Source of the DNA: WTHC01 sp965218725
GTDB lineage: Archaea > Thermoproteota > Nitrososphaeria > Nitrososphaerales > Nitrosopumilaceae
Length of the DNA stretch: 18,423 nucleotides
Assembly: GCA_965218725.1 (NCBI GenBank)
Contig: CBDCLO010000001.1
Location: forward strand, 1-18,423
Direction: 5' to 3'
The notes beneath the pieces are model-generated. The model had not been told where the DNA came from and searched no databases. It saw only the letters and a program-made list of their open reading frames with translations. Shown here piece after piece: positions 17,945-18,423 of this stretch. The translations under genes and the position numbers were made by a program. Each line of letters starts with the position of its first letter. Within the stretch, counting starts at the first letter, position 1.

Positions 17945-18423
17945 TTATACAAAAGGAAAGGCACTTTCCCCTATAAGAATGCCCGACACTAATACTACAA
18001 ATCCCCCACTTAAGGGCAAATAAGATTTTCATAATAAAGTCATTAATTGATCATATCGAATTCTGGGATAAGTAGCTCTTATTCAAATGAATAAGAATAC
18101 AATTATCACTATTTTTATAGTGAAATTATACAAAGTTATACTAAAAGGTAATAATCACCCACCAAGAAAAAGTAACACCCAAAAAGTGGACATCAATATT
18201 ATATGACAATACTCTGCTAAAAAAAATAAAGCAAATGACATACTCGAATACTCCACATTGAATCCAGATACTAATTCGGATTCCCCCTCTGTTAAATCGA
18301 AGGGTACTCTATTAGTCTCTGCTAGCACTGAAACGAAAAACATTATTGCCGCAGGAAAAAGTGGAAAAATAAATGGGATATTCTCTTGAACCATGACAAT
18401 CTCGGATAAACTTAAAGACCCCA
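17945..18423 (-). CDS. nad1: NADH dehydrogenase subunit 1, C-terminal half (cut by window edge)
   Basis: This is the second half of complex I subunit ND1. It enters from the right edge in the middle of a codon and reads GSLSLSEIVMVQENIPFIFP, then the signature AETNRVPFDLTEGESELVSGFN (which lines the quinone channel). It ends with TAA at 17945-17947 after SEAFPFV. TGA at 18155-18157 is Trp. The first half is at 1-471. Comparison with ND1 in general suggests four residues span the gap, three of them wholly missing, so the full protein would be about 319 residues. Confidence 0.95.

Noticed and set aside
17945..17960. Shared string tatacaaaaggaa near the ends of nad1 and cox1 (about 825-837)
   Set aside because: Both encode PFV near the C-terminus in the same codons; a short match in AT-rich coding sequence is probably chance and not a processing signal.

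Overview
The window is almost an entire mitochondrial genome, most likely of a sponge in Heteroscleromorpha (Demospongiae). All 14 protein genes, both rRNAs and 24 tRNAs lie on the minus strand. An atp9 gene is present, which demosponge mtDNA keeps and most animals have lost. TGA must be read as Trp throughout (trnW has anticodon UCA), AGR as Arg (a trnR-UCU is present) and ATA as Ile, which is genetic code 4. The gene order, read along the minus strand from cox1, is cox1, nad1, nad2, nad5, rns, rnl, cox2, atp8, atp6, cox3, cob, atp9, nad4, nad6, nad3, nad4L, which I recall as the common demosponge order. A group I intron with a LAGLIDADG gene interrupts cox1 after coding nucleotide 713. From memory, this matches a site reported in Tetillidae (Cinachyrella/Tetilla); that taxonomic guess is an inference.

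Layout by + coordinates: 1-471 is the 5' half of nad1, followed by trnC, trnD, a trnM(cau) and trnS(uga); cox1 with its intron spans 810-3297. Then come nad4L, trnR(ucg), nad3, nad6, trnE, trnH, nad4, trnP, trnS(gcu), atp9, trnT, cob, trnL(uag), trnN, trnW, trnQ, cox3 and trnR(ucu). A 90-nt spacer with three perfect 25-bp tandem repeats precedes atp6. The rest is atp6, atp8, trnK, cox2, rnl, trnV, trnG, rns, trnF, trnA, nad5, nad2, a second trnM(cau), trnY, trnI, trnL(uaa) and the 3' half of nad1, running off the right edge.

The genes form the usual organellar set: subunits of complex I (nad1-6, nad4L), III (cob), IV (cox1-3) and ATP synthase (atp6, atp8, atp9), with the rRNAs and tRNAs to translate them. 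Packing is tight, with several gene overlaps and mostly tRNA-punctuated junctions, so long polycistronic transcription from the minus strand is likely. No gene longer than about 50 codons was found on the plus strand that looks real.

The most interesting points are: the bodies of trnT(ugu) and trnR(ucu) match at 58 of 59 positions, and the only difference is the middle anticodon base; the tandem repeat abuts that trnR and partly copies its ends; the cox1 intron carries an apparently intact homing endonuclease read in frame from exon 1; cytochrome b has Gly where a near-universal heme-contacting Arg is expected; and the two window ends do not rejoin in frame within nad1, which suggests about 10 nt are missing.
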